Shown here: positions 46,333-58,426 of the stretch, piece after piece
How positions within the stretch are numbered: the first letter of the stretch is position 1
Layout of the letters: the number at the start of each line of letters is the position of its first letter
NCBI RefSeq assembly: GCF_029784155.1
Contig: NC_073692.1
Span: 325,099,406-325,163,405 of the forward strand
DNA length: 64,000 nucleotides
Direction of reading: 5' to 3'
DNA from: Uranotaenia lowii
Taxonomy: Eukaryota; Arthropoda; Insecta; Diptera; Culicidae
Notes under the pieces: generated by a model
What the model saw: only the letters and a program-made list of their open reading frames with translations
Databases searched by the model: none
What the model was told of the DNA's origin: nothing
Program-made: the position numbers and the translations under genes

Positions 46333-48880
46333 ATGACTTTAGCTACCTCATTCACTGACGCAAGCCGCAAAAACAAGGAATTAGACATCCGGTCAGGTGT
46401 TGAAACTTGAGTCTACGGTAACATTGTTTGCGAAAGATTTTCCGACACGGTAAAATATTTTGTAAAATTCTGACTTACTTTATTTTGGTGTTCACTAGAA
46501 ATTACAAGCTGTAGGGTGAATTTTTGATTCGGTTTGTAATCATGCGAGCATTAAGTTGACTTTTTTCATAATTTAGATTCAGGTTTAGAATACATTAGTT
46601 AGAATACATTAGTAAGTTCTTTTCCATTTTTTTTATTTTGCGAAGCTCTTTTTTTTGGAAATATGGCTAAGTATTTCTCTTAAATGAAGATTTTCTGGAT
46701 ATATTTTTGACTCTTTAAAGATAAATAAATTTGATTCCTAAGAGGGTTAAAAAATCAAACTCATCTACAGAAACTTTTCTTTAAATTCAAACTTTACATT
46801 TTAAGCTTAAATGTATCAAAATTATTAACGATTCGGAAAATTACATGAAAGAATTTTTAACAACACTTTATGACAAAAATGTATACAAATTGAAAAAAAT
46901 TTCAAAATTAGCAAAAAAAACCAAGTGATAGTCTTCACTGTTATATCTTTATAATAGTTAAACGAATTAAGAATGGAGTTTTGAGCTGAGTAGAGAAAGA
47001 TTTTTTTTTTCAATTTACTTATTTTCATTTGGCATTGTGGTAGTTGGATTAGCCTGACGACTGATCTCAACTTCTCAGACCAGTAATACAGATGTGTACG
47101 TGAATAACACTTTTACTCTTCTGCCTTTAATACCATAGTTCCTCATGCATAATTTATGAATCGATTACAAAAAAAATTACGATAACAATAACTTTTTTGA
47201 ATTTAGAACAAGAAATTTTGGTCAGCTTAGCAAAATTGTTATAACGATTTTTAAAATTGTTTTAAAAGTCAAAGAAAAATGATAATTTTTTAATCATATT
47301 TTATCATGTCTTATCATTTTTTATCATGTTTTTGAGTTTTTTAGAATTTTAGATGCAGTGAAATCAATTGAAAGATATTCCACCACTGGATAAAAAAACA
47401 ACACAAATGTAAAAAAACTGTGCAGTTCAAGGTTAAGATTGGGAAAATATAAAGTCTCAATAATGAAGCAAACTTTTAGATATGCTGATTTTCTTCAAAA
47501 TCGTCCTAAAGAACTAACATACATTGGAGAGTGGAAATCCCTCATTTTTTTCATATTCTAATCTAAAAAGACCTCAAGGATTAATATTGAATGTGATTTT
47601 TGACTCGCACCGGATTATCTTTTCATGAATTTCAGCAAGTTTAGCGGAAAAGTTTCAAGAAAGCAGCTTTTTGAACCCTATTAATTTCCCCTAAGAGGAA
47701 AATATCGAACTAAAGATTTTGGGGATGCTTGAAAATAGTATCGCTTTTCTCATTCCGGGGTCATAAAAAGGGAAACGTGATGTGCCATATACTAGAAATG
47801 TGTTTCATGTTGAATCAACTTGTGACTTTAGAGTTCTATGAAGGGCTTTCAAAATGGAACCTTTTTGGGACAAGCTCATGATGGTGGTTTTATCATTTTA
47901 GTTGATAGAAGAATCCTTTTAGAGTATCTTTCCCTTTAAAGTTATTTTCTTTCACCTGATATCCATCTAACAGATCATTAAGAAGCATAGAAAAAGCATT
48001 TAAACGGTTTTGAAATGTTCATTTCAAGTATCATTTATTTTCAATTCTGCTTTTTATTTTACTTTAAAGCCAAGGACAACATCAACCATGTCGGAAGGAA
48101 AACTTTGACTTGGGTCAGTGATTTGAAAAAATTACTACATAAACCATTTTTCTTCCATATATTACATACAATCTTTCCAATTAGTTTTATTCTAGGATGC
48201 AGGGAGCTGCAGAAAAAATATCGCATTGAAGAAAAATCCACTGCAAACACAGTCAACGATTAATTATAATTTTCTACCAGAATAAATACGCGTTTCGCGT
48301 TTCGGTTTCGCAGCCAAACATTTAATTGCATTGAGCACCGGTATGCACATATTTGCTCGTATATGTTTGTATTGTGTCGAAGGAAAAATATAATCGCTTA
48401 TTTGCGAGGACGGGGAGGAAAAATGGCAATGTAGAAAAAAAATCCATCGGTGTAAGCATTTAATGGCCACTGGTGAATTTTTCCAAGTGCAAACAATTAC
48501 ATGCTGGCCTAGTGGAAGTGGAAGTAATGTGGCATTTTTACACGGTAACCGCATCAGCAGCGCTCAGAGTGCCAAAAATGAGGAAACCCTATCCAATTAC
48601 AAACGGAATATTGAGCAGGCTGCAGCTCAGCTCTTGGTCTTATTAATTTCGATATCAAGTTGGTGGATGGAGGTTTAAAACCATTTTTGAAAGCGATGCT
48701 CTATAGGGTAAAAAAAAATCTTTTTCTTGAAGGCAGTCAGACATAAAATGGTATATTTTCTACAATGTATAGTTTCAATAGATTACAGAAACTACACCGT
48801 GATAAATTTAACAAGTTTATGTCAGAGTTGATCAATTTTACTCTGGATTTCTATTAAAAACGGTTTGCAATCTCTGGATA
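46333..48880. other. AT-rich DNA, no gene
   Basis: No coding sequence recognised. A short ATCATGT-type run lies near 47280-47330. A slightly GC-richer patch at 48270-48660 has no identifiable content. Confidence 0.4.
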
Positions 48881-49375
48881 GTATTTATATCATTTATGTC
48901 ATTTATGTCATTTATGTCATTTTTGTCATTTATGTCATTTATGTCATTTATGTCATTTATGTCATTTATTTCATTTATGTCATTTATGTCATTTATGTCA
49001 TTAATGTCATTAATGTCATTTTTGTCATTTATGTCATTTTTGTAATTTATGTCATTTATGTCATTTATGTCATTTATGTCATTTATGTCATTTATGTCAT
49101 TTATGTCATTTATGTCATTTATGTCATTTATGTCATTTATGTCATTTATGTCATTTATGTCATTTATGTCATTTATGTCATTTATGTCATTTATGTCATT
49201 TATGTCATTTATGTCATTTATGTCATTTATGTCATTTATGTCATTTTTGTAATTTTTGTCATTTATGTCATCGATGTCATTGATGTCAATTATGCCTTTA
49301 ATGCCATTTATGCCGTCAATTTCATTGATGTCATTAATGCCATTTATATTATTGATGTCATTTGATTTGTTTCAC
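48881..49375. repeat. 9-bp minisatellite (TTTATGTCA)n, about 55 units
   Basis: The run is perfect for about 22 units (about 49040-49243) and degenerate on both sides (TCATTTTTG, TCATTGATG, GCCATTTATG). Because 9 is a multiple of 3 and the unit lacks a stop on the plus strand, long repetitive frames such as (VIY)n and (MSF)n appear. They are artefacts of the repeat. Confidence 0.95.
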
Positions 49376-50538
49376 TGTTTCTTATTTAGTAGTTAACGCA
49401 TGAAAATTTTGTAAACATGAGCAGCTCAATCAAAAGTATAATTTAATTTTTATTAAAGATATCAAACAATACTTGCTTTAACTTGCAATTTTTAAAGTTT
49501 CTATTTTTAAATATATTTACAATCCATTCAAATCTTCCAGCGAAAAACCTCAAATGTGAACAAAAAAAACAGAAAGCAATCAGAAAACGCAGAACCGAAT
49601 CATAAACGGAAAAATCATTTACAAATAGGATCCAAATAAAGCGAGCCGGCTTTTCAGCTCAAATGGTCCGATGATGAACAAAACTTTTTTTGGTCATCAT
49701 GAGTATCGTTTCTGGTGCACTTGTCTGGTTTTCAAGTTTGAGGTTGGGATTTTTTTCCAATTTTTTGCTCTCTCTCTATTGGTCAGCAAAGATCGACAAG
49801 TTTAATTTGCTTCATTGTTCGAAATCAAAAGCTCTCCCAGCCAAATTGTGTGTAAGTTTCTGCTCTACTCTGCTGGTGTCTGCGCGTTTATGTCATTTTT
49901 GTAATTTTTGTCATTTATGTCATCGATGTCATTGATGTCAATTATGCCTTTAATGCCATTTATGCCGTCAATTTCATTGATGTCATTAATGCCATTTATA
50001 TTATTGATGTCATTTGATTTGTTTCACTGTTTCTTATTTAGTAGTTAACGCATGAAAATTTTGTAAACATGAGCAGCTCAATCAAAAGTATAATTTAATT
50101 TTTATTAAAGATATCAAACAATACTTGCTTTAACTTGCAATTTTTAAAGTTTCTATTTTTAAATATATTTACAATCCATTCAAATCTTCCAGCGAAAAAC
50201 CTCAAATGTGAACAAAAAAAACAGAAAGCAATCAGAAAACGCAGAACCGAATCATAAACGGAAAAATCATTTACAAATAGGATCCAAATAAAGCGAGCCG
50301 GCTTTTCAGCTCAAATGGTCCGATGATGAACAAAACTTTTTTTGGTCATCATGAGTATCGTTTCTGGTGCACTTGTCTGGTTTTCAAGTTTGAGGTTGGG
50401 ATTTTTTTCCAATTTTTTGCTCTCTCTCTATTGGTCAGCAAAGATCGACAAGTTTAATTTGCTTCATTGTTCGAAATCAAAAGCTCTCCCAGCCAAATTG
50501 TGTGTAAGTTTCTGCTCTACTCTGCTGGTGTCTGCGCG
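49235..50538. repeat. Perfect 652-bp tandem duplication
   Basis: Copy 1 is 49235-49886 and copy 2 is 49887-50538. They look identical throughout, each starting in the minisatellite and running through about 550 bp of unique sequence. Three bases (TTT) are shared at the junction (49887-49889 and 50539-50541), which is microhomology. No gene is inside. Confidence 0.9.
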
Positions 50539-51300
50539 TTTCCATAACTGGGGGTGGTTTTTTTCTTCTATTGTTTGTCGACGCTTTGGCTTTGTGTATT
50601 TAACAGAATCAAACACTTTCCACTTCATTTGCTTTTAATGGTTTTTTTTCTTCTCTTTGTGGGAAAATTCATAGAAAAATTCCCATTTAACTTCTTCAGC
50701 TAAGAAGTATCCAGGTATTCTTTTCAATTATAGGTACCCAACAAACCGACAGTAACAAACAGGTTGATTTGCGTTGTGACTTTGAACAAAAGATGAGATT
50801 CCATGATTGATAATGGGAAGATCAAATGGTCCAAAATAATTGTTTCGCAAATTTAACAAAGACAATAATGTTTGCCAAAACGATTCACAGCTGTCGATTC
50901 TTTTTTCGATTCTTACGAATCTCAATTCAGAGATTCACTCAGACATGTCTCTCACTCATAAGCACAAGAATTAATCAACCACTGACTTTATTTTGTTTGT
51001 TTTGCCAGGGGTTGCCAACATAACAGACGTTGTCATAGAAATATCCTTCATCTCATCTCTACATTTCTTCTCAACTCTATTCTCAAAAGAATCTTTCATT
51101 TACTGACATTTGTTTTTCTTATACAATAAATTTTATTTTTCAAATATTCCTCATCTCAATTTTTTTTATCATTTATTGTTCACGGTCTACGAGAACTCAA
51201 TAATTCCATTCTCAGAAAAAGGTTTTTAAGTGTTGATTTTCAATTATTTTCTGAATATTTTTCATCCAATCCGAAAATATGCTTTTCTTGCTACTCAAAT
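50539..51300. other. No gene; contains the left copy of a 58-bp direct repeat
   Basis: The segment 50907-50964 recurs with about seven differences at 52088-52145, on the far side of the tandem array. The remainder is AT-rich and featureless. Confidence 0.5.
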
Positions 51301-52145
51301 AATCCGGAACAACAGTCTTAAAAATGTGCGCTTCCGAAGCCATCCCGTCTTATTCACCGGAAAGCAAAATCATAACAAAAAATCAGCAGCAGCAGCCATG
51401 AAATTCTGTACTGCTCAAGCCATTTTCCGCCGAAAGGCCAAATCAGAATAAACAATCAGCAGAAGCTGCCTAAAAATCTGCGCTTCAAAATCCATTCCGT
51501 CTTTTCCACCGAAAAGCCAAACCAAAACAATCAATCAGCAGCAATAGTCTTAAAAATCTGCGCTTTTAAAACCTTTTCGTTTTTCTCCAACGGAAGGCTA
51601 AAGACCAAAAATCAAAACAAACAATCAACAGTACCAGAAGCCTTGAAAATGTACGCTTCCTAAACCAACTCCGTCTTTACCCAATGGATGATCAAAACAA
51701 AACAAACAATCAGCAGCAGACTTCAAAATCTGCGCTTTTCAAGCCAATCCGCCTTTTTCCTGGAGCCGAATCAGGAACAATTTTATTCGCAGCAGTCTTC
51801 AAAATCTGTGCTCCCTAACCCAATCCGTTTTTCTACCGGAAGCTAAATCAATATAAATTTTGTTCATAGCAGCAGCCTTTAAAGTCTGTGCTTCCTGAGC
51901 CAATCCGTCTTTTTCCAGGGGCTGAATCAAAAACAAGTTTTTTTCGTAGCAGCAACCTTAAAAATCTTTGCTCCCTGTGCTACTTCGGCTTTCTACGGAA
52001 AGCCGAATAAGAAACAATTTTTTATAGCAGCAGCCTTGACAATCTTCGCTCTCTGTCCTTACCAACCACGCCATTGTCGTGATTTTACGATTCTTATGAA
52101 TCTCAATTCAGCGAATTACTCAGACACGTCTGTCACTCACAAGCA
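51301..52145. repeat. Tandem array, about 10 diverged units of about 80 bp
   Basis: A motif like AAAAATCTGCGCTTCC recurs at about 51320, 51402, 51473, 51553, 51646, 51725, 51799, 51883, 51961 and 52040. Each unit carries a CCGAAAGSC-type block and an AAACAATCAGCAGCAG-type block. Units differ from each other by perhaps a fifth of their bases. No frame is conserved between units. The 58-bp direct repeat closes the right side. Confidence 0.8.
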
Positions 52146-52433
52146 TGGCCGTAGGAACGGGGGGGAGGGGGTTGGGGGTTAACCCCCCCTCCCCTTCATG
52201 AGGGTCCAAAAAAGCAAGCGAGGTATTCTACTTTAAACTTAAAATTTTAAACTCATAATCCAATTATAAAGAAAGATCAAAGTTTTTCAAAAGTTACAAT
52301 CTAGAATATGGTAAAACGACTATAATCGAAACGAAAAAAAAAGAATAAAAACTTATGCCAAAACCTCAAAAACCCATCCCAAGTTCTAAATTCTGCTTCA
52401 GTTTTTCAAAATTTTCGCACTAGTTCATGGAGT
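52146..52433. other. G/C-run palindrome, possible transposon end
   Basis: GGGGGTTAACCCCCC and adjoining G- and C-runs lie at about 52159-52192, after CATGGCCGTAGGAACG. Such G-rich starts are common at hAT-like termini, but no partner end was found. Confidence 0.3.
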
Positions 52434-52775
52434 ATGGTTGCCAGAATTTTTTCAGCACGTATCCGGGCCGGACAAATCCTAACTGGTTTTTATAAATACC
52501 TGGCAAAATCCGGGTATTTGATTTCATAATTGTCGACTGAAATTCGGGCAATATCCGGGCAATTCTGGTCAAAACCTAGGAATTACTCATCAAAAATCAA
52601 GAATAATAACCTTTCAAGTTTCTTTTTTCTTACTTGCTTTAAAAATTTGGACGTATAAATAAAAATAAATTTACAACACAATTGATTTTTTAAGTTTGAT
52701 TTAAAAATAAAAATGAAAATAAACCCGAGCAAAATCTGGGCTTTTCCTATGGTATAAGGGCAACAGGGTCGAACC
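52434..52775 (-). repeat. GGTTGCCA-family repeat, inverted copy
   Basis: It starts TGGTTGCCAGAATTTTTTCA and carries CAGCACGTATCCGGG, AAAATCCGGGTATTTGATTT and CGGGCAATATCCGGGCAA. These are the reverse complement of the copies at 31.5 and 36.7 kb. The right boundary is unclear. Confidence 0.6.
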
Positions 52776-52800
52776 GGACTTTTACCAAATTTTATATTAA

Positions 52801-55040
52801 ACTAGCTGACCCGGTGTGCTTTGCTACACCTTTCAAAATCAAATGATATTTTCAGAAATTATTTAAATTTTTATTGTTTTGTTGGCATTATTTTAAATCA
52901 AATTATGACATAATTCATAAGCAACCGCTATAAAATGAGAGCTTAAACCTAAACTAACTTTCTGAATCTTGATCTATAAATTTGTGTTAAAGATCTGATA
53001 ATTTTAATCTGTTTACTTAAGCTTCGCCATAAAAAAGAGGGTCTCAAATTAATCGTACGCAAACAATCTAGCTTATAAAATATGGTTGTTTTTGCTTGAT
53101 ATGTCCTGCATTTATGCTAAAAAACTGATAAGAGAGCTCCCTTCTTTCTTCCCCACTCTACACTGTAAAGCGTAAGGGTCTATAACATTCGTAGTAACAT
53201 ATCTCGTAACCAAGTACCGTTCCATGCCATATTTGTTTCCATTTGTTGGCTTCGTTAGCATAAATTGAGAACTTATGTTAACAAAATTGTATTGGGCTCA
53301 CCTCCCTCCTCCCATGTACCTACTCACTGAAGGGAGGATGGTGTGTCAGATAATCATAGAATCATACAAAAATGATTTTCCATGTTAAGTTTTGTTCATT
53401 TCTCGGATTTTATAAAAAAAAAAGTTAAATGTAAGCTTTCCTCTTCCCTTCCTTTATTCCCAATTCTATCATCCCACTGCAACAAAGGAATTGTTTGACA
53501 TAAAAAAAATTCTCGTATTGAACTACCATCCCATGCCAAATTTGGTTTTATTTGCGTTGTAAATTCTTGAGTTTTGCATAAACTTGAAAGGAAGTACCAT
53601 CCCCCTTCCGTTCTCCCCATTGGATGGAGGGGTGAGAACTTAATATTCACAAAAGTATTTTTTGTACTCAAATAATTTTTAATACTAAATTTTATTTCAT
53701 TTGCTCTATTAATTCTCGAATTGTATGTATGTATGTATGTATGGTTCCCCCATCGGTAGCAAGGTCCTGCCTATGGCTGTGTGGCTTGGCCTTCGAATTT
53801 CTCCTAGGGCTTCCACGGTCCGATGGTTCGTCGAAAGAAGGCATCCAACCCTCAGAAACCTACAATGGCCGGCTACCCGTGCCGCTTGCAATGATTTCTT
53901 TTGGTTATCCCCAGATGCATTCCCTCTAATGATATATGTATCTTGAAAATAAGGAAATTGAATATTCTTATAGGAAATGTGCAGTGATATAATAATAATG
54001 GTATATAATTGTGAAATAGCAGTAATATGTTGAAATGAATGAGACATATAATTTTTTGCTCTATTAATTCTCGAATTATGCAAAAAAATGTATGAAAGTC
54101 CCCCTTTCCCCTTTCACTGAAAAAAATATGGGGCTTCAATTTATGATAGAAACATTTCTCGTATCCAAATATCCTCACATGCCAAATTTGGTTCAATTTG
54201 CTCGATCAGCTCTCCAGTTATACTGAAAATTGTAAGGCAGACCTTTTCTCCCCCTTTTTATCCACCTTTTTGAAGGAGTGCGGAATACCAAATATTCATA
54301 GAAGCATTTCTCGTACCCAAATATCTTGCCATGCCAAATTTGGTTCCATTTGCTTGATTTGTTTTTGAGTATGTAAAAAATTAAAAAAGGGCCCCTCCTC
54401 CCTATTTAACTCCCTACTGGAGAGAGGGAGAGGTCTCAAATAATCATAGAAATATTTTACGTATCCAGATACCTTCCCATGCCAAATTTGGTTCCATTTG
54501 CTTTATAAGTTTTTGAGTTATGTAAAAAAATATGAAAGAGGCCCCCTCCCCCTTAAACTGCAAAGAGGGAGAGGTCTAAAATAATCATTGAAAGATTACT
54601 CCTATTAAAATACCTTCCCATGCCAGATTTGGTTCCAATATCTTAATTAGTTTTCGAGTTATATGAAAAATTGTAAGGGGGCTATCTTACCTTATTTTTC
54701 CCCCCTTCCTATCACCCCACTGAGAGGAGGGAAGGGTACCTAATATTCATTGAAATATTCCCCGTTCCCGAATACCACCTCATGCCAAATTTGATACCAT
54801 TAGCTTGATTGGTTCTCGAGTTATGCAAAAAATTATCTTTTGTTTCGGTGGCCCCTCCCCCCTTCCTGTTAGGAGGAGGGGTCCCAAACTATAAAAGGAA
54901 CCTTCCCCTGCCTCCAATGTCCCCACCTGCCAAGTTTCACGTAAATCGGTTCAGTAGTTTCTGAGTCTATAGGGAACAGACAGAAAGACAGACAGACAGA
55001 CAAACAGATAGACAGAAATTCATTTTTATATATATAGATA
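52801..55040 (+). mobile_element. Dispersed repeat of the 'ACTAGCT...CCCGG' family, copy 2, with internal tandem array
   Basis: It begins ACTAGCTGACCCGGTGTGC and ends after a GACAGACAGA microsatellite with CATTTTTATATATATAGAT. From 53200 to 54960 it consists of diverged units of about 145-155 bp, each with CATGCCAAATTTGGTTCC (about 53531, 54179, 54331, 54479, 54619 and 54781), a GAGTTATG block, and C-rich/G-rich pairs. A retroposon interrupts the array at 53723. The penultimate block, CAAGTTTCACGTAAATCGG, matches the other copy of the family. The superfamily is unknown to me. Confidence 0.65.
53723..54055 (-). mobile_element. 333-bp retroposon with 22-bp target duplication and (TATG)n tail
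   Basis: Identical 22-bp stretches at 53701-53722 and 54056-54077 flank it. The left end is (TATG)5, i.e. (CATA)n on the minus strand, which serves as a microsatellite tail. The GC-richer part at 53745-53940 stays open on both strands but matches no protein I know. It is probably the 3' end of a LINE. Confidence 0.75.
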
Positions 55041-58000
55041 TCCAGGCCAAACCGGTTAAAACTGGGTAATTTGCAACCTTATCGTAGAAATTCAAGTGTG
55101 AATATGTAATTTTAAATTAAACACATCTTGGAGGTTCTGGTTCCATATTCCCAAAACCAAAATTGTATTTCAACATTTTTTCGTATTTAATTTTTTCTAT
55201 CAAGTTTAGGATTCTTGATTTTCAGTTCGAATGATCATAAGAAATTAGGAATGAGAAGCTGCTTTGAAATCCTGATTCAAATTCGGTTTTGCATTTCATA
55301 TCAAATTTGAGATAATGTTTTTCGAAAATCATATGCATTTCCAATATTTTGGTAATAGTTTGGTAATAGAATCTTGTTTTATATTCAAACTCGAAGTTCT
55401 TAAACTTTACTCTTACACAAAATTTAAACATTTAAAGCTTCTAAGTGGTAATCCAAAATTGAAAACTCAGATTCAGATTCATCATTTGAAATTCACATTT
55501 TAATTCAGATTTAAAAATAAATAATTTAAATAATGAATTGAGATTAAACCAGCACTGCAGAGTTCAAATATTCATGAATGAGGGCTTGGCTCATAAAATT
55601 CTGATTTGGTAATAAGATTCAGAAATCGTATTTTTGTGCATTCCAGAAATTTATTGAAATTCAGAAACAGATTCGAAAATCAATTTTTGAATTCAGATTC
55701 AGAATTCAGATTTCAAAATAAAAAAAAAAACATTTGGCTTGTGGATGAGTTTTTCAATCAACATAAAATTGTTAAAAAAAATCAAGAGAACATGAACTCT
55801 AGTATTTGCTTGTCAATTCAATTTCCAGATTTCAATTATTTTTTATCAAAATAAGTTTGTACACTAAATTCAGCTGAAAATTATAAATATAAAGTAGTAT
55901 TTGAGCAAATTTTTGAGTTTTGTTTTATGGAAAATATCCTAAATTATATTTCAAAAATGTCACCCTCAGGATTTTCATTATGGAATTGATTCATTATGAA
56001 CATAAATTTCAAAGAAAAAAAAACATGTACCCGATCTTCACCTTAAAAATCTGCACAAAATGCTATTTTTTTCGGTGTATTGTTTAACATTATGTAGTTT
56101 TTTTTAAAGCCAAATTTCAAATTGAAATCATGAATATAGTTAAAGTTTGCATCAAGTAAATTTTATCCGAAAATGTTTATCTCTTACTGTTTATTTGAAA
56201 TTTTTTATTTATTTTCATCAAATGTTAGAATTTTGGAATTTGCTTAAGAGTTTGGAAGATTGTGCTTGTTTGATTTGAGTAAAGAATAAGCTTTTTCTAA
56301 GAAATTGAAGGCTACTCTAAGAAGAACTTATTTTATGCTCAAATGAAATAAATTTGATCTACCAGACTCTTAAAGAAATCCATAAATTTTAACCATCAAT
56401 GAAAGCAAATGTGGCATGGGAGAGGAGTTTCATACAAGTAGGTAAAACATTTATTTTGGCCATAATAAATAGAGAGACTGAAATTCAGAAACAAAATATG
56501 ATTGGTAAAAAAATTTCAATCAAGTTTTATAAACCGAAAAAATATTTAAAAAAAAAATTGAAATAATTCTTTTTTGTTTTGCAATTTGAAATTCGAATTT
56601 CAGCTTTTATTTCAAAGGGATTATCAATGATGTTGAAGTTTAAATATGCAACAATGTACATACAAGCAAATCTAAATTTAAGTCATTATTTAAATTTAAA
56701 CTAACAAGGTGCGGCAAGGCACACGAAATGTATTATAAAAATAGCATAGATTGTATAGCGCTCTAAAATTAATATTTAAAGCAAATGAGTTGCAACCTCT
56801 ATTTGAAATTACTTAAAATAATGGTACCCCAAAAATCATTACACTTTCTGCTGACTAAAGATCAAACATGTGCGGGGTGACAGAATTTGTTGGACAGAAA
56901 AGGACACCACTCTCCATTGAGCTAAATAACCATCTGCCACCGACACAACTGTGCAAAACCCAAAATGGTCATGAATCGTACTCGGGGTTGATGCCGCCGA
57001 TAAGAAGCTGCCACACATTTGACGTTGTTATAACCACACCACATCATCGCAGGTTTTGGGACGGTCGGTGAAATTTTAATTTGACAAAAACCACACGTAC
57101 CGACCTACCTTTTCCCGGATGTGAGGACGAAAATATATACGGGGCTAAACTACACAACCAGCTGGGATAAGTTTTGTGAACCCTTTTCGACCGCAGAATG
57201 ACATTCACACAGTCGACACCTGAAATCATTATCGAGTAATTTTGGCCCGGACCCGGTAATTTGAAACTACAAATAGGGTACGTTATTTATCCTTTGGTTT
57301 TCGGGTAATCTGACCGTTGTTGGTTTCTTGGAAAATACTCGAGATATAATAACGATTTTGTTCAAAATGAAGTAATAATATTCTTTTAAAAAGAGGTAAA
57401 TTAGAAAACTATAGAAAGAGTTAAATAGACCGAGCTATCAGGTATTGGGTTGAACATAAAAATGTGATTCATATCCATCCGAAGTGTTGTTAAGCCTCTT
57501 GAAATTGTAAATTTGGATAAATCAGCAAGGAAACGAAAATTCGTTTTCTTTTTGGAACCTTTACAATTTTACAGTTTTATAAATGCAGTTCACAAAATAA
57601 CTATACTAAACCTTGGGGACAGAATGCATATACACTGTCGGCTGTTAGTTTGGGGTCTGCCAAACCCATCAGGTCATATGTGCTCTAAATAAATTTCACT
57701 CTGTGGCTGAGTAAGCTGAAGTTAGAAGCTATATGCTGCTCACATGAACATTTGTTTTTAATTTTTTTTTAAGATCATGGCCATTACATGTGGTAAAAAA
57801 ATAGTGCTACAACCGTAATTTTTAACGAATCAACCGCCATAGCTGTTATAGTCACAATAGAATATTTTTGAAAAGTGAATAGGCAATTTGACGTAAATGC
57901 GACATTTTGATTCTTTTAGATTTATAAAACATGAAACACAGAATTTTTACGGTTTTTCAACGGTAGCTATTTTTCGAATTTTTTGTCAATCTGCAATAAT

Positions 58001-58426
58001 TTGAGGCAACATTTTAAAGTTACACTGTTATAAACATAGTTCAAACGAATTTTCAAGGAGAATGGCCATTTTTTTATAATTTAATTTTACAATATTTGAT
58101 AAAATGGTAACAAATGGGGCTAAACGGCATATTTTACTATTTTATTGTATTTAGCCATTAGTTTTCGATGAAGAAAAATGAGAAGGCTCTCTTTTGAAAG
58201 GTCAGTCAGTCGTACGTGTTATTTTTTATTGAAAATTAAAAAACTTTGAATTTTTTTACTCGAGTTGAAAAAAATAACGTATCTGGAATAGTACTAAAAA
58301 TAAAAAAAATAGTTTTCGAACTACACAACGCTGTCTATGTGATTTTTTGTTACTATTTATCTCAATTTGAGATATGGCAGTTTGAAAAATACATCTTTTT
58401 AATAGAATTATCTTTAAAACTAACGA
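55041..58426. other. AT-rich DNA, no gene
   Basis: A stretch with many GAAATTCAGATTC-like words (55200-55860) and a unique-looking GC-richer patch at 56860-57240. No coding sequence or element boundary could be supported. Confidence 0.4.

Noticed and set aside
48865..49365. A 166-residue (VIY)n frame and an overlapping (MSF)n frame
   Set aside because: Produced by a 9-bp minisatellite lacking stops; no start context, no non-repeat domain.
51301..52060. Coding repeat protein from the 80-bp array
   Set aside because: Unit length is variable and not a multiple of three; no frame persists between units.
52801..55040. CRISPR-like array of about 150-bp repeats
   Set aside because: Units are diverged along their whole length, with no constant short repeat and variable spacers, and the context is an insect genome.
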